Of a DNA stretch of 64,000 nt, positions 21,441-32,578 are shown piece after piece (within the stretch, counting starts at the first letter, position 1; each line of letters starts with the position of its first letter). Source of the DNA: Lunularia cruciata (lineage: Eukaryota > Streptophyta > Marchantiopsida > Lunulariales > Lunulariaceae). Made by a program: the position numbers and the translations under genes. The stretch is taken from contig OX419756.1 of the NCBI GenBank assembly GCA_948567375.1, positions 9,119,001 to 9,183,000 on the forward strand. The letters are read 5' to 3'. The notes under the pieces were generated by a model. The model was not told the origin of the DNA and ran no database searches. It worked only from the letters and a program-made list of their open reading frames with translations.

Positions 21441-21594
21441 TGTAAAAGACCGAATTTGAGGAGAGAAATAGGAGAATGGAAATTCACATTGGGACACTTG
21501 AATGAGGGAAAACTCCGAATGCCTAGCATGAGCTTTGGCTTTGGTATTTATAGGTAGCAAACAAGGCCCTTGAGAAGCTTCTCAAGAAGCTTTC
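21441..21594 (-). repeat. M3 3' LTR, left part
   Basis: Starts tgtaaaagaccg and runs 154 bases to ctttc, where M2 begins. In the minus-strand sense this is the R-U5 end. It contains the TATA region (reverse complement of tatttatagg). Confidence 0.85.
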
Positions 21595-21866
21595 TATAAA
21601 AGATCAAACCCGAGGAGAGAAATAGAAGAATGGAAGCTTCTCAAGAAGCTTCCTTCTAGAAGTCGCCTACTTGGCGTGCAAGCTAAGCTAGTTGGAAGCT
21701 TCTAGAAGCTTCCTTCTAGAAGCCACTTACTTAAGGTGCAAGCTAAGCTAACCAAGAAGCTTCCCAAGAAGCTTCCTAGATACTTCCGGAATATTCTAGG
21801 CTAATTTGTCTTATGTGCTACTTCGTGAGCCTGACTGACTTCATCGCTAAACTCCATATTGTTACA
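21595..21866 (-). repeat. M2 3' LTR
   Basis: 272 bp against 426 bp for its partner; about 154 bases of the R-U5 side are deleted just after gaatgga. The four-box array GAAGCTTCTAGAAGCTTC is at 21695-21712. The purine tract follows at 21867 (tattcccccgccgc on the plus strand). Confidence 0.85.
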
Positions 21867-24800
21867 TATTCCCCCGCCGCTAGTTGGTGACGTCCTCATC
21901 ACCAGTGAAGCTTTGCATTCTTGGATGGCCATCTGTGCATTTTGGAGGTGAGAAAGAGGCTCCCATGTGGCATCATGAAGGGGATACCCTTTCCAAAGGA
22001 CCTTGTACTCCGTATGTTGGTGACGGCCTCGTTGAATGTGGCAACACGCAAGGATACGATCAACTTCGTACTCCTCATGATCATTGATAGGGATAGGAAG
22101 AGGAGGAGGTTGGACTCGAGAGGAAAAGGAAGAGGGGTTAGGAACAAAGGGTTTCAACTTGGAAACATGAAAGACAGGATGGATACGCATGTGACAAGGC
22201 AAGGCAAGACGATAAGCAACAGGAGAGATAATTTGGGTGATATCAAAGAGTCCTATCCAATTAGGGGCAAGTTTACAAACTTGGGTATCAAGTGGGAGAG
22301 GGAGGTTAATAGAGGATAACATGACTTTATCACCGACTTCAAAGGTGAGATCTCGACGATGGTGGTCCGCATATTGTTTTTGGCGATTCTGAGCAACAAG
22401 GAGGTGAGACTTGGCTTGTTGGAGAGATTGGGATATAGTGGTCAAGAATGTGGAAGTATGAGGAACCTGAGATGGAGGGAGAGCAAGAAGAGAATCTAGA
22501 ACAAGCGGATCTTGGCCAAAATTGAGAAAGAAAGGAGAGAATCCGGTGCTTGCATGTTTGAAATTTTTGTAGGCAAATTTTGCAGCGGCAAGACATTCAT
22601 CCCAATTGGTATGGTGGACATTGACAAAGGCACGCAACATATCCTCCAATGTACAATTTGCACGTTCGGTTTGTCCATCAGTTTGAGGTTGATAGGCTGT
22701 GGACAAAGCAAGCTACCAAGTATCTGAAAGAGTGCTTGCCAAAACTTCCCGGTAAAGCGAGGATCACGGTCGGAGATGAGTACGCGTGGTATTCCATGAT
22801 GCTTGAAGACATTGTCGAAGTAGATTTGCGCTAAGGTTGGAGCATCCACGGTATCACAAGTTGGTGCCAAGTGGATTTGCTTACTAAGCTTATCCACAAA
22901 CACCATGATGACGGTGTGTCCTTGTTTTGTCTTTGGCAAGGATGTGATGAGATCCAAGCTCACATGCTCCTAACAAGCTGATGGAATGGCAAGCGGTTCA
23001 AGGAGTCCACCCGGCTTCTGGTTGTTGGCCTTGTTACATTGGCAGCTCTCACATGATCGGACAAATTATTGAACATCCCGTGTCATGTTGGGCTACCACC
23101 ATTGACGTTGAAGGGTACCGAAGGTCTTGTCTACACCCATGTGACCAGCAATGGGTAAATCATGGGCTTCTTGAAGGCGCACAAGTCGAAGATCACCTTT
23201 GGCTGGAACATAGATCCGGTCCACATGGAATAGAAGGCCTTCCTTGAAGGAGAAGGTGTTGTACTCTTTTTCAATTGTTGTTAGCCGACCGTGTACCATT
23301 TGGAAGAAGGGATCTTGCTGTAGAGCTAACTGAAACCGTTATGAATCTTGGGATCAATTGACATTGTCGTAATTGCTGCCGCGATGAGAGGAAGAGACTT
23401 CAAATCAGGTTGTCGTGATAGAGCATCAGGGATGACATGGAACCGACCTGGTTTGTACTCAAGTTTGATGTCAAACAATTGGAGTTGCTCTTCCCATCGA
23501 TGATGTTGACTCTTCATGTGCTCTAGGTGTAAGGTTTGTAACAATGGCTTGTGATCAGTTCGCATGATCACTTGTTTCCCCAAGAGATAATGCCTCCATA
23601 CCTTGGTGGCATATACCATTGCAAGTTGTTCCCAATCTCGAGCAGAGTAATTTCTTTTAGCTGTATTTAGTTGGCAAGACACAAAGGCAATAGGATGTAG
23701 TCCATCTGGAAATTCTTGTTGCAACACAACTCCAATTGCAAAGTTAGAAGCATCAAAATCAACCACACAAGGTAGTTGAGGATCATATGGTTGAAGAATG
23801 GGTCTTGAAGACACCATATGCTTTAACTTCTGGAATGCTTCTTCATGCTTGGTGGTCCATTGGAAGCCCAGTTCTTTCCCAAGAGGTCAGTCAATGGTGC
23901 AGCCACGTGAGCATAATAGTGGATGAACCGTCGGTAAAAATTGGCCAATCCATTGAATGCTCATACTTTGGTAGCATCCTTCGGGGTAGGCCAATCAGTA
24001 ATGGCCTTGATTTTCTCTTCTTCCATTTTGATCCCCTTTGATGAGATCTTATGACCCAAGAAGGTAACCTCCTTCTGCCAAAAAGCACACTTTGACTTCT
24101 TGCAGTAAAATTTCTACTGTCATAGTTGTCTTAGGACTTCTTGCACATGATTCCTATGTTATGCCTCTGTCCTATTATAGATTAAGATATCATCTAAGAA
24201 CGCTACCACGGACTGATCCAATAGTCCCTCCAACACCTGATACATCTGATCCATGAAGACTGCTAGAGCATTAGTGAGTCCAAAAGGTAGAACTCTCCAC
24301 TCAAAATGTCCATACCTTGTGTGAAAGGCAGTCTTTTGCACGTCCTCTCTTTCAATAGGAATTTGCCAATAGCCGCTACAAAGATCTAGCTTGGAAAAGT
24401 AGCGTGCTCCACTTAATTGATCAAGTAGGTCATCGATCTGAGGCAAGGGATATGCATTCTTCACGGTTTGCTTATTAAGCCCACGGTAATCAATACAGAA
24501 ACAAAGTCCTCCATCCTTCTTTGGAACAAATAGTACTGGTGCTCCCTACAGAGAGGTACTATGTCGTATGAAATCCTTCTCCAACAACTCTGTAAGTGTT
24601 GTTCGCAACTCCGCTAACTCCTTTGGTGAGAGCCGATAGATTAGTCTACTCACTGGAGTACTCCTTGGCAATAACTCGATCTTGAAGGGCATACCCGATC
24701 AGAGTGTAATCCCTTTGGCAGATCATCCGGAAAAACATCTGCAAACTCTTGAACTATCCGATCAACCATTGCTTGATGCGGCACCTGGCCCTCCTCAAAT

Positions 24801-25440
24801 TGTTCTTGTGCAATTGGCTTGATCCACAACGTGAATACAAACTTATCTTCCTCCAAAGCTTGCTCTATAGCTGCTTTATTAACAAACTTCTCTTCTAGGG
24901 ACTCATCTCTCTTCCAAGCTTGCTCCATGGTTGCCTTCTTGGCAAACTTCCTATCTTGGGACTCATCTCTCTTCCAAATTTGCTCTATGGCTACCTTCTC
25001 AACAAACTTCCCATCTTGGGACTGACTATTCTTAGGTGTCTTACTCAGAGATGCCAGACAACCTAATTGGAAATTCCTACCTTGGTGTTGTACTTGAATT
25101 TGACGTCTGGTCCAATCAAATTGAACCTTATGACGTTCAAGCCAAGGTAGACCCAGAATGATATCATAGTGTACAAGTGCCACTATAAACCTCATACACT
25201 TCAAATACTCCTTCCCAATCTTGAAGGTAACAGGATGCGAGGTGCGGAATGTAGAACCTTTTCTACCATCTGCCATCATCAAACTACTTCCAATCAGTGG
25301 CTTGATAGGAATACCCAATTCTTTTGCTACTTGCATAGATATGCAATTCTTTGAACTTCCAGAATCAACCAAAATCCTTCAACCTTGATTAGATATCGTA
25401 CCTTGCAAGTGAAGCAAACTTGCATAGGTTGAGCCTTCAA
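21867..25440 (-). pseudogene. M2 pol: protease, RT, RNase H, integrase, chromodomain
   Basis: Read right to left. Protease at 25372 begins VDSGSSKNCISMQ with an intact DSG motif and the DIILGLPWL flap segment. A linker has three 20-residue repeats (KFxxKAxxEQxWKRDES). RT pieces are at 24650-23820 ([28 protein letters not shown] catalytic Asps). RNase H is at 23817-23326 (DFDASNFAIGVVL, RTDHKPLLQ). Integrase at 23300-22000 carries the zinc pair, LDLITSLPK, ISDRDPRFTG and DGQTERAN (catalytic Asp, Asp, Glu all present). The frame 22706-21801 (301 aa) carries the integrase tail and a complete chromodomain (YEVDRIL, YKVLWKGYP, TWEPLSHL). One frameshift inside integrase and several stops in RT make the gene inactive. 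Confidence 0.85.
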
Positions 25441-25506
25441 TCCCATTGGAACTAATCAAGCTCCCAATAGGTGGCTCAAAATCTCCTACTGGGATTCCTC
25501 ATTTCC

Positions 25507-26385
25507 CTAATCATTCTGTTCCACAAACTCCATCTGGGTAACTTGTCGAGGTCGCCCATTCCTAAGTGGACATTCAGCAATGTGATGTCCAACTTGGCAA
25601 CAATAAAAGAAACCTCCATTTTGTGGTAATCTTTCTCTATCTGCTGTGCCAAGTGGTCTTTGTTGGATAGCATCAATCTCCATTGGTACCGGTTCTTCCA
25701 CTCGTGGTATTGGTAGGTTTTGTGTAGGTCGAGGTTGAGACCAAGTTGTCACAACTAAGGAATCAAAATGCTCAGCCAATTGCATGGCTTCTTCTACGTT
25801 CTGTGGCTCTTGCATGGTCACCTCCAATCTGGTTTGTGACTTCAATCCTTGCACAAATTGATCTTGAACTTCACCTTCTTGGATATCTGGAATTTGCATG
25901 ATGATATTCTGAAATTGTGTGATGTAGCTCCTCACTAAGCCAATCTGCCTCAACTCTGCCAATTTATCTTGTGCAACTCGGGTGGCATTTATAGTCTGAA
26001 ATCGACCAAGTATTGCATCCTTGAATTTTGCCCATGTCAAAATTGGTGTAACAATTTGTCGTTCAGCTCTCTCTACTTGGAATCGCCACCAAAGTTTTGC
26101 CATGCCATCCAACTGGCTAGAAGCCAAGAGAATTTGTTTCTGCTTGTCTTGAAGATTGGTGGCTTCAAAGTAATGTTCACAGTCAAACACAAAATTCTCC
26201 ACGGTGCCTGGAAGATTCTTGCCTTCAAACACCTTGGGTTTCGGAAATCAAATGCAATCTTCTCCATCTCAAACTGGCACGCTGTCTATCTGTTCTCATC
26301 GTTGCTGGTCTCGTTCATCCAACAATCGAGTAAGATGCTTGATTTTTTGTTGCATTGCAAGGATAACATCCGGTATTGCCGCCAT
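25507..26385 (-). pseudogene. M2 gag
   Basis: The frame begins ATG 26385 (MAAIPDVILAMQQ), followed by a short coiled coil with three early TGA stops. One of these (after VPV) is shared with P2. From 26232 it is open for 241 codons: capsid-like VFEGKN, FVFDCEHYFEATNL, LASSQLDGMAKLWWRF; then a zinc knuckle. The knuckle reads FFYCCQVGHHIAEC: the first Cys of CX2CX4HX4C has become Phe. The stop is at 25507. Confidence 0.85.
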
Positions 26386-26643
26386 TGCTACTACTCTATC
26401 CAACTACCCTCAATTTATCTAGTTGATTAACATATAGATACAACTCGTCCACCATTCTCCATAAGTTACAACTGGAAGTATCAAGGGTTCCTCTGACACG
26501 GTGATCATATGTAGAAAATCTTGCCCAAAGCGTGAGGTGATGAATTGTGTGAAACGATGCTTTGGTAATATCTGGACATGAAAGTCCCAATGGTTTGGTG
26601 GAAGTGGATTTGGTGGTCCATAAATTCCATCTATCCCATTCCT

Positions 26644-26655
26644 GCTCTGATACCA
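26644..26655 (-). other. primer binding site of M2
   Basis: TGGTATCAGAGC on the minus strand, one base from the 5' LTR end at 26657. Confidence 0.9.
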
Positions 26656-26656
26656 A

Positions 26657-27082
26657 TGTAAAAGACCAAACCCGAGGAGAGAAATAGGAGAATGGAAACT
26701 CACATTGGGACACTTGAATGAGGGAAAACTCCGAATGCCTAGCATGAGCTTTGGCTTTGGTATTTATAGGTAGCATACAAAGCCCTTGAGAAGCTTCTCA
26801 AGAAACTTCCTCAAGCCGCTTTCTTAGAGTGCAAGCCAAGTTAACTAGAAAGCTTCTCAAGAAGCTTCCTTCTAGAAGTCACCTACTTGGCATGCAAGCT
26901 AAGCTAGTTGGAAGCTTCTAGAAGCTTCCTTCTAGAAGCCACTTACTTAAGGTGCAAGCTAAGCTAACCGGGAAGCTTCCCAAGAAGCTTTCTAGATACT
27001 TCCAGAATATTCTAGGCTAATTTGTCTTATGTGCTACTTCGTAAGCCTGACTGACTTCATCGCTAAACTCCATATTGTTACA
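26657..27082 (-). repeat. M2 5' LTR
   Basis: 426 bp, plus-strand ends tgtaaaagacc...attgttaca. Contains a perfect four-box GAAGCTTCTAGAAGCTTC (26911-26928) and a TTCCAGAATATTC array (27000-27012). Confidence 0.9.
26911..27012 (-). promoter_or_regulatory. heat-shock-element-like arrays in M2 5' LTR
   Basis: Two perfect GAA/TTC arrays with 2-base spacing: four boxes at 26911-26928 and three at 27000-27012. Both lie on the U3 side relative to the TATA region (reverse complement of tatttatagg, near 26760). Equivalent arrays occur in the other family-A LTRs. Function inferred. Confidence 0.55.
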
Positions 27083-27347
27083 CTTCCTCAAGCCGCTTTC
27101 TTAGAGTGCAAGCCAAGTTAACTAGGAAGCTTCTCAAGAAACTTCTTTCTAGAAGCCGCCTACTTGGCGTGCAAGCTAAGCTAGTTGGAAGCTTCTAGAA
27201 GCTTCCTTCTAGAAGCTACTTACTTAAGGTGCAAGCTAAGTTAACCAGAAAGCTTCCTAGATACTTCTTGAATATTCTAGGCTACTTTGTCTTATGTGCT
27301 ACTTCGTAAGCCCAACTAACTTCATCGTTAAACTCCATATTGTTACA
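27083..27347 (-). repeat. M3 3' LTR, right part
   Basis: 265 bases from cttcctcaagccgc to attgttaca, the U3 side of the LTR displaced by M2. A four-box GAAGCTTCTAGAAGCTTC array is at 27188-27205. The purine tract of M3 follows at 27348. Confidence 0.85.
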
Positions 27348-30300
27348 TATTCCCCCGCCGCTAGTTGGTGATGTCCTCGTCGCCAATGAAGCTTTGAATT
27401 TCTGGATGGCCGTCTGTGCATTTTAGAGGTGAGAAAGAGGCTCCCAGGTGGCATCATGAAGGGGATACCCTTTCCAAAGGACCTTGTACTCCGTATGTTG
27501 GCGACGGCCTCGTTGGATATCACGATGTGCAAGGATACAATCAACTTTGTACTCCTCATGATCATTGATAGGGACAGGAAGAGGAGGAGGTTGGACTCGA
27601 GAGGAAAAGGAAGAGGGGTTAGGAACAAAGGGTTTCAACTTGGAAACATGAAAGACAGGATGGATATGCATGTGACAAGGTAAGGCAAGTCGACAAGCAA
27701 CAAGAGAGACAATTTGGGTGATATCAAAGGGTCCTATCCAGTTAGGGGCAAGTTTACAAACTTGGGTATCAAGTGGGAGAGGGAGGTTACTGGAGGATAG
27801 CATGACTTTATCACCAACTTCAAAGGTGAGATCACAACGATGGTGGTCCGCATATTGTTTTTGGCGATTCTGAGCAACAAGGATGTGAGACTTGCCTTGT
27901 TGGAGCGATTGGGATATAGTAGTCAAGAATGTGGAAGTATGAGGAACCTGAGATGGAGGGGGAGCAAGAAGAGAATCTAGAACAAGCGGATCTTGGCCAA
28001 AATTGAGAAAGAAAGGAGAAAATCCGGTGCTTGCGTGTTTGGAATTGTTGTAGGCAAATTTTGCAACTGCAAGACATTCATCCCAATTGGTATGGTGGAC
28101 ATTGACAAAGGCCCGCAACATATCCTCCAATGTACAATTTGCACGTTCGGTTTGTCCATCAGTTTGAGGATGATAGGCCGTGGACAAAGCAAGCTTGGTG
28201 TCGAGTATCTAGAAGAGTGCTTGCCAAAACTTCCCGATAAATCGAGGATCACGATCAGAGATGAGTACACATGGCATCCTATGATGCTTGAAGACATTGT
28301 TGAAGTAGATTTGCGCTAAGGTTGGAGCATCCACGGTATCATAGGTTGGTGCCAAGTGGATTTGCTTACTAAGCTTATCCACAAACACCACGATTACGGT
28401 GTGTCCTTGTTTTGTCTTTGGCAAGGATGTGATGAGATCCAAGGTCACATACTCCCAGTAAGCGGATGGAATGGCAAGTGGTTGAAGGAGTCCACTTGGC
28501 TTTTGGTTACTGGCCTTGTTACGTTGGCAACTCTCACACAATTTGACAAATTCTTGAACATCTTGTGTCATGTTGGGCCACCACTATTGACATTGGAGGG
28601 TACCTAAGGTCTTTTCCACACCCCTGTGACCAACAATGGGTAAATCATGGGCTTCTTGAAGGCGCAAAAGTTGAAGATCACCTTTGGTTGGAACAAAGAT
28701 CCGATTTGCATGGAATAGAAGGCCTTCCTTGAAGGAGAAGGTGTTGTACTCCTTGTCACTTGTTGTTAGACAACCATGTACCATTTGGAAGAAGGGATCT
28801 TGTTGAAGAGCTAACCGAAACTCGTTATGGATCTTGGGGTCAATTGACACCGTTGTAATTGCTGCCATAATGAGAGGAAGGGACTTCAAATCAGGTCGTC
28901 ATGATAGAGCATCAGGGATGACATGGAACCAACTTGGTTTGTACTCAAGTTTGATGTCGAACAATTGAAGTTGCTCTTCCTATCGATGATGTCGACTCTT
29001 CATGTGCTCTAGGTGTAAGGTCTACAACAATGGCTTGTGATCAATTCGCATGATCACTTGTTTCCCCAAGAGATAATGCCTCCATACCTTGGTGGCATAT
29101 ACCATTGCAAGTTGTTCCCAATCTTGAGCAGAGTAATTTCTTTCAGCTGTATTTAGTCGACGAGACACAAAGGCAATGGGATGTAGTCCATCCGGAAATT
29201 CTTGTTGCAACATGGCTCCAATTGCAAAGTTAGAAGCATCAAAATCAACCACACAAGGTAGTTGAGGATCATATGGTTGAAGAATGGGTCTTGAAGACAC
29301 CATATGTTTCAGCTTCTGGAATGCTTCTTCATGTTTGGTGTTCCACTTGAAGCTCAAGTTCTTTCTCAAGAGGTCAGTCAATGGTGCAGCCACATGAGCA
29401 TAATAGTGGATGAACCGCCGGTAAAAACTGGCCAATCCATTGAATGCCCGTACTTCTATAACATCCTTTGGGGTAGGCCAATCAGTAATGGCCTTGATCT
29501 TCTCTTCCTCCATCTTGATCCCCTCTGATGAGATCTTATGACCCAAGAAGGTAACCTCCTTCTGCCAAAAAGCACACTTCGACTTCTTGCAATAAAATTT
29601 CCATTGTCGTAGTCGTCTTAGGACTTCTCGCACATGATTCACGTGTTCTGCCTTTGTCTTGCTATAGATTTAGATAAAATCCAAGAACACCACCATTGAC
29701 CAATCCAATAGTCCATCCAACACCCAATGCATCTGATCCATGAAGACTACTGAAGCATTAGTGAGTCCAAAAGGTAGAACTCTCCACTCAAAATGTCCAT
29801 ACCTTGTGCAAAAGGTGGTCTTTTGCACATCTTCTCTATCAATCTGAATTTGCCAATAGCCGCTACAAAGATCCAACTTGGAAAAGTAACATGCTCTACT
29901 TAGTTGATCAAGTAAGTCATCAATCCGAGGCAAGTGATATGCATTCTTCACGGTTTGCTTATTGAGCCCACGGTAATCAATACCGAAACTAAGTCCTCCA
30001 TCCTTCTTTGGAACAAATAGTACCGGTGCTCCCCAAGGAGAGGTACTATGTTGTATAAAATCCTTCTCCAACAACTCTGTAAGTGTTGTTCGCAACTCCT
30101 CCAACTCCTTTGGTGAGAGCCAATAGATTTGGTCTACTCATTGGAGTACTCCCTGGCAATAACTCAATCTTGAAGAGCATACCTCGGTCAGAGGGTAATC
30201 CCTTTAGCAGATCATCCGGAAACACATCTGCAAACTCCTGAACTATACGATCAACCATTGCTTGATGTGGCACTTGGTCCTCCTCAGATTGTTCTTGTGC

Positions 30301-30960
30301 AATCGGCTTGATCCACACCGCGAATATAGACTTATCTTCCTCCAAATCTTGCTCTATGGATGCTTCCTTAACAAACTTCCCTTCTAGGGACTCATCTCTC
30401 TTCCAAGCTTGCTCCATGGTTGCCTTCTTGGCAAACTTCCCATCTTGGGACTCATCTCCCTTCTAGATTCGCTCTATGGCTACCTTCTTGACAAACTTCC
30501 CATCTTGGGACTGACTATTCTTAGGTGTCTTACTTAGAGGTGCAGACAACCTAATCGGAAATTCCTACCTTGGTGTTGTACTTGAATTTGGCATCGGGTC
30601 CAATCAAATTGAACCTTATAACATTCAAGCCAAGGTAGACCCAGAATGATATCATAGTGTAGAAGTGCCACTACAAACCTCATACACTCCATATACTCCT
30701 TCCCAATCTTGAAGGTTACAAGATGCGAGGTGCGGAATGCATAACCCTTTCTACCATCTGCCATCATCAAACTACTTCCAATCATTGGCTTGATAAGAAT
30801 ATCCAATTCCTTTGCTACTTGCATAGACATGCAATTCTCTGAACTTCAAGAATCAACCAAAATCCTGCAACCCCAATTAGATATCATACCTTGCAAGTAA
30901 AGCAAACTTGCATAGGTTGAGCCTTCAATCCCATTGGAACTAATCAAGCTCTCAGTAGGT
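27348..30960 (-). pseudogene. M3 pol: protease to chromodomain
   Basis: Chromodomain and integrase tail are open in one frame at 28187-27423 (EYKVDCILAHRD, YKVLWKGYP, TWEPLSHL). The integrase core is at 28571-28209 (CESCQRNK, LDLITSLPK, ISDRDPRF) and continues after a frameshift with DGQTERAN, so the catalytic residues are present. RNase H and the second half of RT form one 206-codon frame (29642-29022). The first RT half is 30104-29670 ([32 protein letters not shown]; the catalytic motif is cut to VVFLD then a stop). Protease at 30830-30534 starts after a stop that replaces part of VDSGSS. Broken by several stops and frameshifts. Confidence 0.85.
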
Positions 30961-30973
30961 GGCTTGAAATCTC

Positions 30974-31876
30974 CTACTGGGATTCCTTATTTCCTTGATC
31001 ATTCTCCACAACCTCCACTTGGGCAACTTGTTGAGGTCGTCCATTCTTAAGTGGACATTCAGCAATGCGATGCCCCAACTGGCGACAATAAAAATAACCA
31101 CCATTTTGTCGTAGTTTCTCCCTGTCTGCCATGCCTAGTGGTCTTTGTTGAATTGCATCAATCTCCATTGGTGCTGGCTCCTCCACTTGTGTGTAGTGTA
31201 TTGGTAGGCTTTGTGGGGGTCAAGGTCAAGACCAAGTTGTTGCCACCAAGGAATCAAAACGTTCGGCCAACCGCATGGCTTCCTCCAAGTGTTGTGGCTC
31301 TTGCATGTTTACCTCTAATTTGTTTCTTGCCTTCAAGCCCCTCACGAATCAATCCAAAGCTTCACCTTCCAAAATATCTAGAATTTGCATGATGGTGTTT
31401 TGGAACTACGTGATGTAACTTCTTACAGAGCCAATCTGTTTCAACTCTGCTAACTTATCCCGTGTAGCTCGTGTGGCATTTATAGCTTGGAACCGACTGA
31501 TTATTGCGCTCTTGAATTCTGCCCATGTCAAGATCGGTGCAACCATTTGTTGTTCGGCTCCCTCCACTCAAAATCTCCACCATAGCTTTGCTACTCCATC
31601 CAATTGGCTAGAAGCCAAGAGAATCTATTTTTGCTCATCTTGTAGATTGGTATCTTCAAAATAACATTCACAATCAAACACAAAATTCTCCACTGCACTC
31701 GAGAGATTCTTGCCTTCAAATACCTTGGGTTTAGGGAATTTGATCTGATCTTCTCCTTCTCGACTTGGTACTCTCTCCACCTGCTCTTGTTGTCAAAGAT
31801 CTCGTTCATCCAACAATCGAGTAAGGTGCTCGATTTGTTGTTGCATAGCAAGGATAACATCAGGTATTGCCGCCAT
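30974..31876 (-). pseudogene. M3 gag
   Basis: Starts at ATG 31876 (equivalent of MAAIPDVILAMQQ). The capsid part (VFEGKN, ERVP near the start, DGVAKLWW equivalents) is broken by stops. The C-terminal part 31186-30974 is open with a zinc knuckle reading YFYCRQLGHRIAEC, first Cys changed to Tyr. No TGA at the position of the stop shared by M2 and P2; here the codon reads Arg. Confidence 0.75.
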
Positions 31877-32134
31877 GGTTGCTCCTCTATCACACCACTC
31901 CCAATCTATCTAATTTATTAACACATAGAAACGGCACGTCCACTGTTCTCCATAAGTTACAATCGGAAGCACCAAGGGTTCCTCAGATATGGTGATCATA
32001 TGCAGAAAATCTTGTCCAAAGTGCAAGGTGATGAACTATGTGAAATGATGCTTGGGTAGTATTTGGACGTGAAAATCCCAATGGTTTGGTGGAAGTGGAT
32101 TTGGTGGTCCATAAATTCCATCCATCCCATTTCT

Positions 32135-32146
32135 GCTTTGATACCA
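32135..32146 (-). other. primer binding site of M3
   Basis: TGGTATCAAAGC on the minus strand, one substitution from the standard, one base from the LTR at 32148. Confidence 0.85.
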
Positions 32147-32147
32147 A

Positions 32148-32573
32148 TGTAAAAGACCAAATCCGAGGAGAGAAATAGGAGAATGGATATTCACATTGGG
32201 ACACTTGAATGAGGGAAAACTCTGAATGCCTAGCATGAGCTTTGGCTTTGGTATTTATAAGTAGCATACAAGGCCCTTGAGAAGCTTCTCAAGAAGCTTC
32301 CTCAAGCCGCTTTCTTAGAGTGCAAGCCAAGTTAACTAGGAAACTTCTCAAGAAGCTTTCTTCTAGAAGCTGCCTACTTGGCGTGCAAGCTAAGCTAGTT
32401 GGAAGCTTCTAGAAGCTTCCTTCTAGAAGCTACTTACTTAAGGTGCAAGCTAAGTTAACCGGGAAGCTTCCCAAGAAACTTCATAGATACTTCTGGAATA
32501 TTCTAGGCTACTTTGTCTTATGTGCTACTTCGTAAGCTCGACTAACTTCGTTGCTAAACTCCATATTGTTACA
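32148..32573 (-). repeat. M3 5' LTR
   Basis: 426 bp, tgtaaaagacc...attgttaca, with a four-box GAAGCTTCTAGAAGCTTC array at 32402-32419. Target copy TAATG follows directly. Confidence 0.9.
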
Positions 32574-32578
32574 TAATG

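Larger units (their letters stand above)
21595..27082 (-). mobile_element. M2, family-A chromovirus inserted in the LTR of M3
   Basis: Begins tataaaagatcaaacccgagg at 21595 (3' LTR) and ends with the 5' LTR at 27082. The flanking pentamers are CTTTC (21590-21594) and CTTCC (27083-27087), a target duplication with one later change. This explains why an apparent LTR start lies inside an LTR at 21595 and why a partial LTR follows a whole one at 27083. M2 is the best preserved minus-strand copy. Confidence 0.85.
21441..32573 (-). mobile_element. M3, family-A chromovirus inserted in M1
   Basis: Target copies TAATG at 21436-21440 and 32574-32578 are perfect. They fall inside the RNase H region of M1, so the host reads ..aagagataatg / taatgcctccata.. 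when rejoined. The 3' LTR of M3 is split: 21441-21594 on one side and 27083-27347 on the other, with M2 between. The 5' LTR is 32148-32573. Interior 27348-32147. Confidence 0.88.

Noticed and set aside
21884-22319. Plus-strand frames inside M2 (for example 132 codons at 21921-22319)
   Set aside because: They are antisense shadows of the chromodomain and integrase tail; the minus-strand reading has all the family motifs.
26657-27347. Tandem LTR array (LTR, interior, LTR, partial LTR, interior, LTR) formed by unequal crossing-over
   Set aside because: The internal LTR start at 21595 and the matching pentamers CTTTC/CTTCC show that M2 inserted into the LTR of M3, which explains the arrangement more simply.
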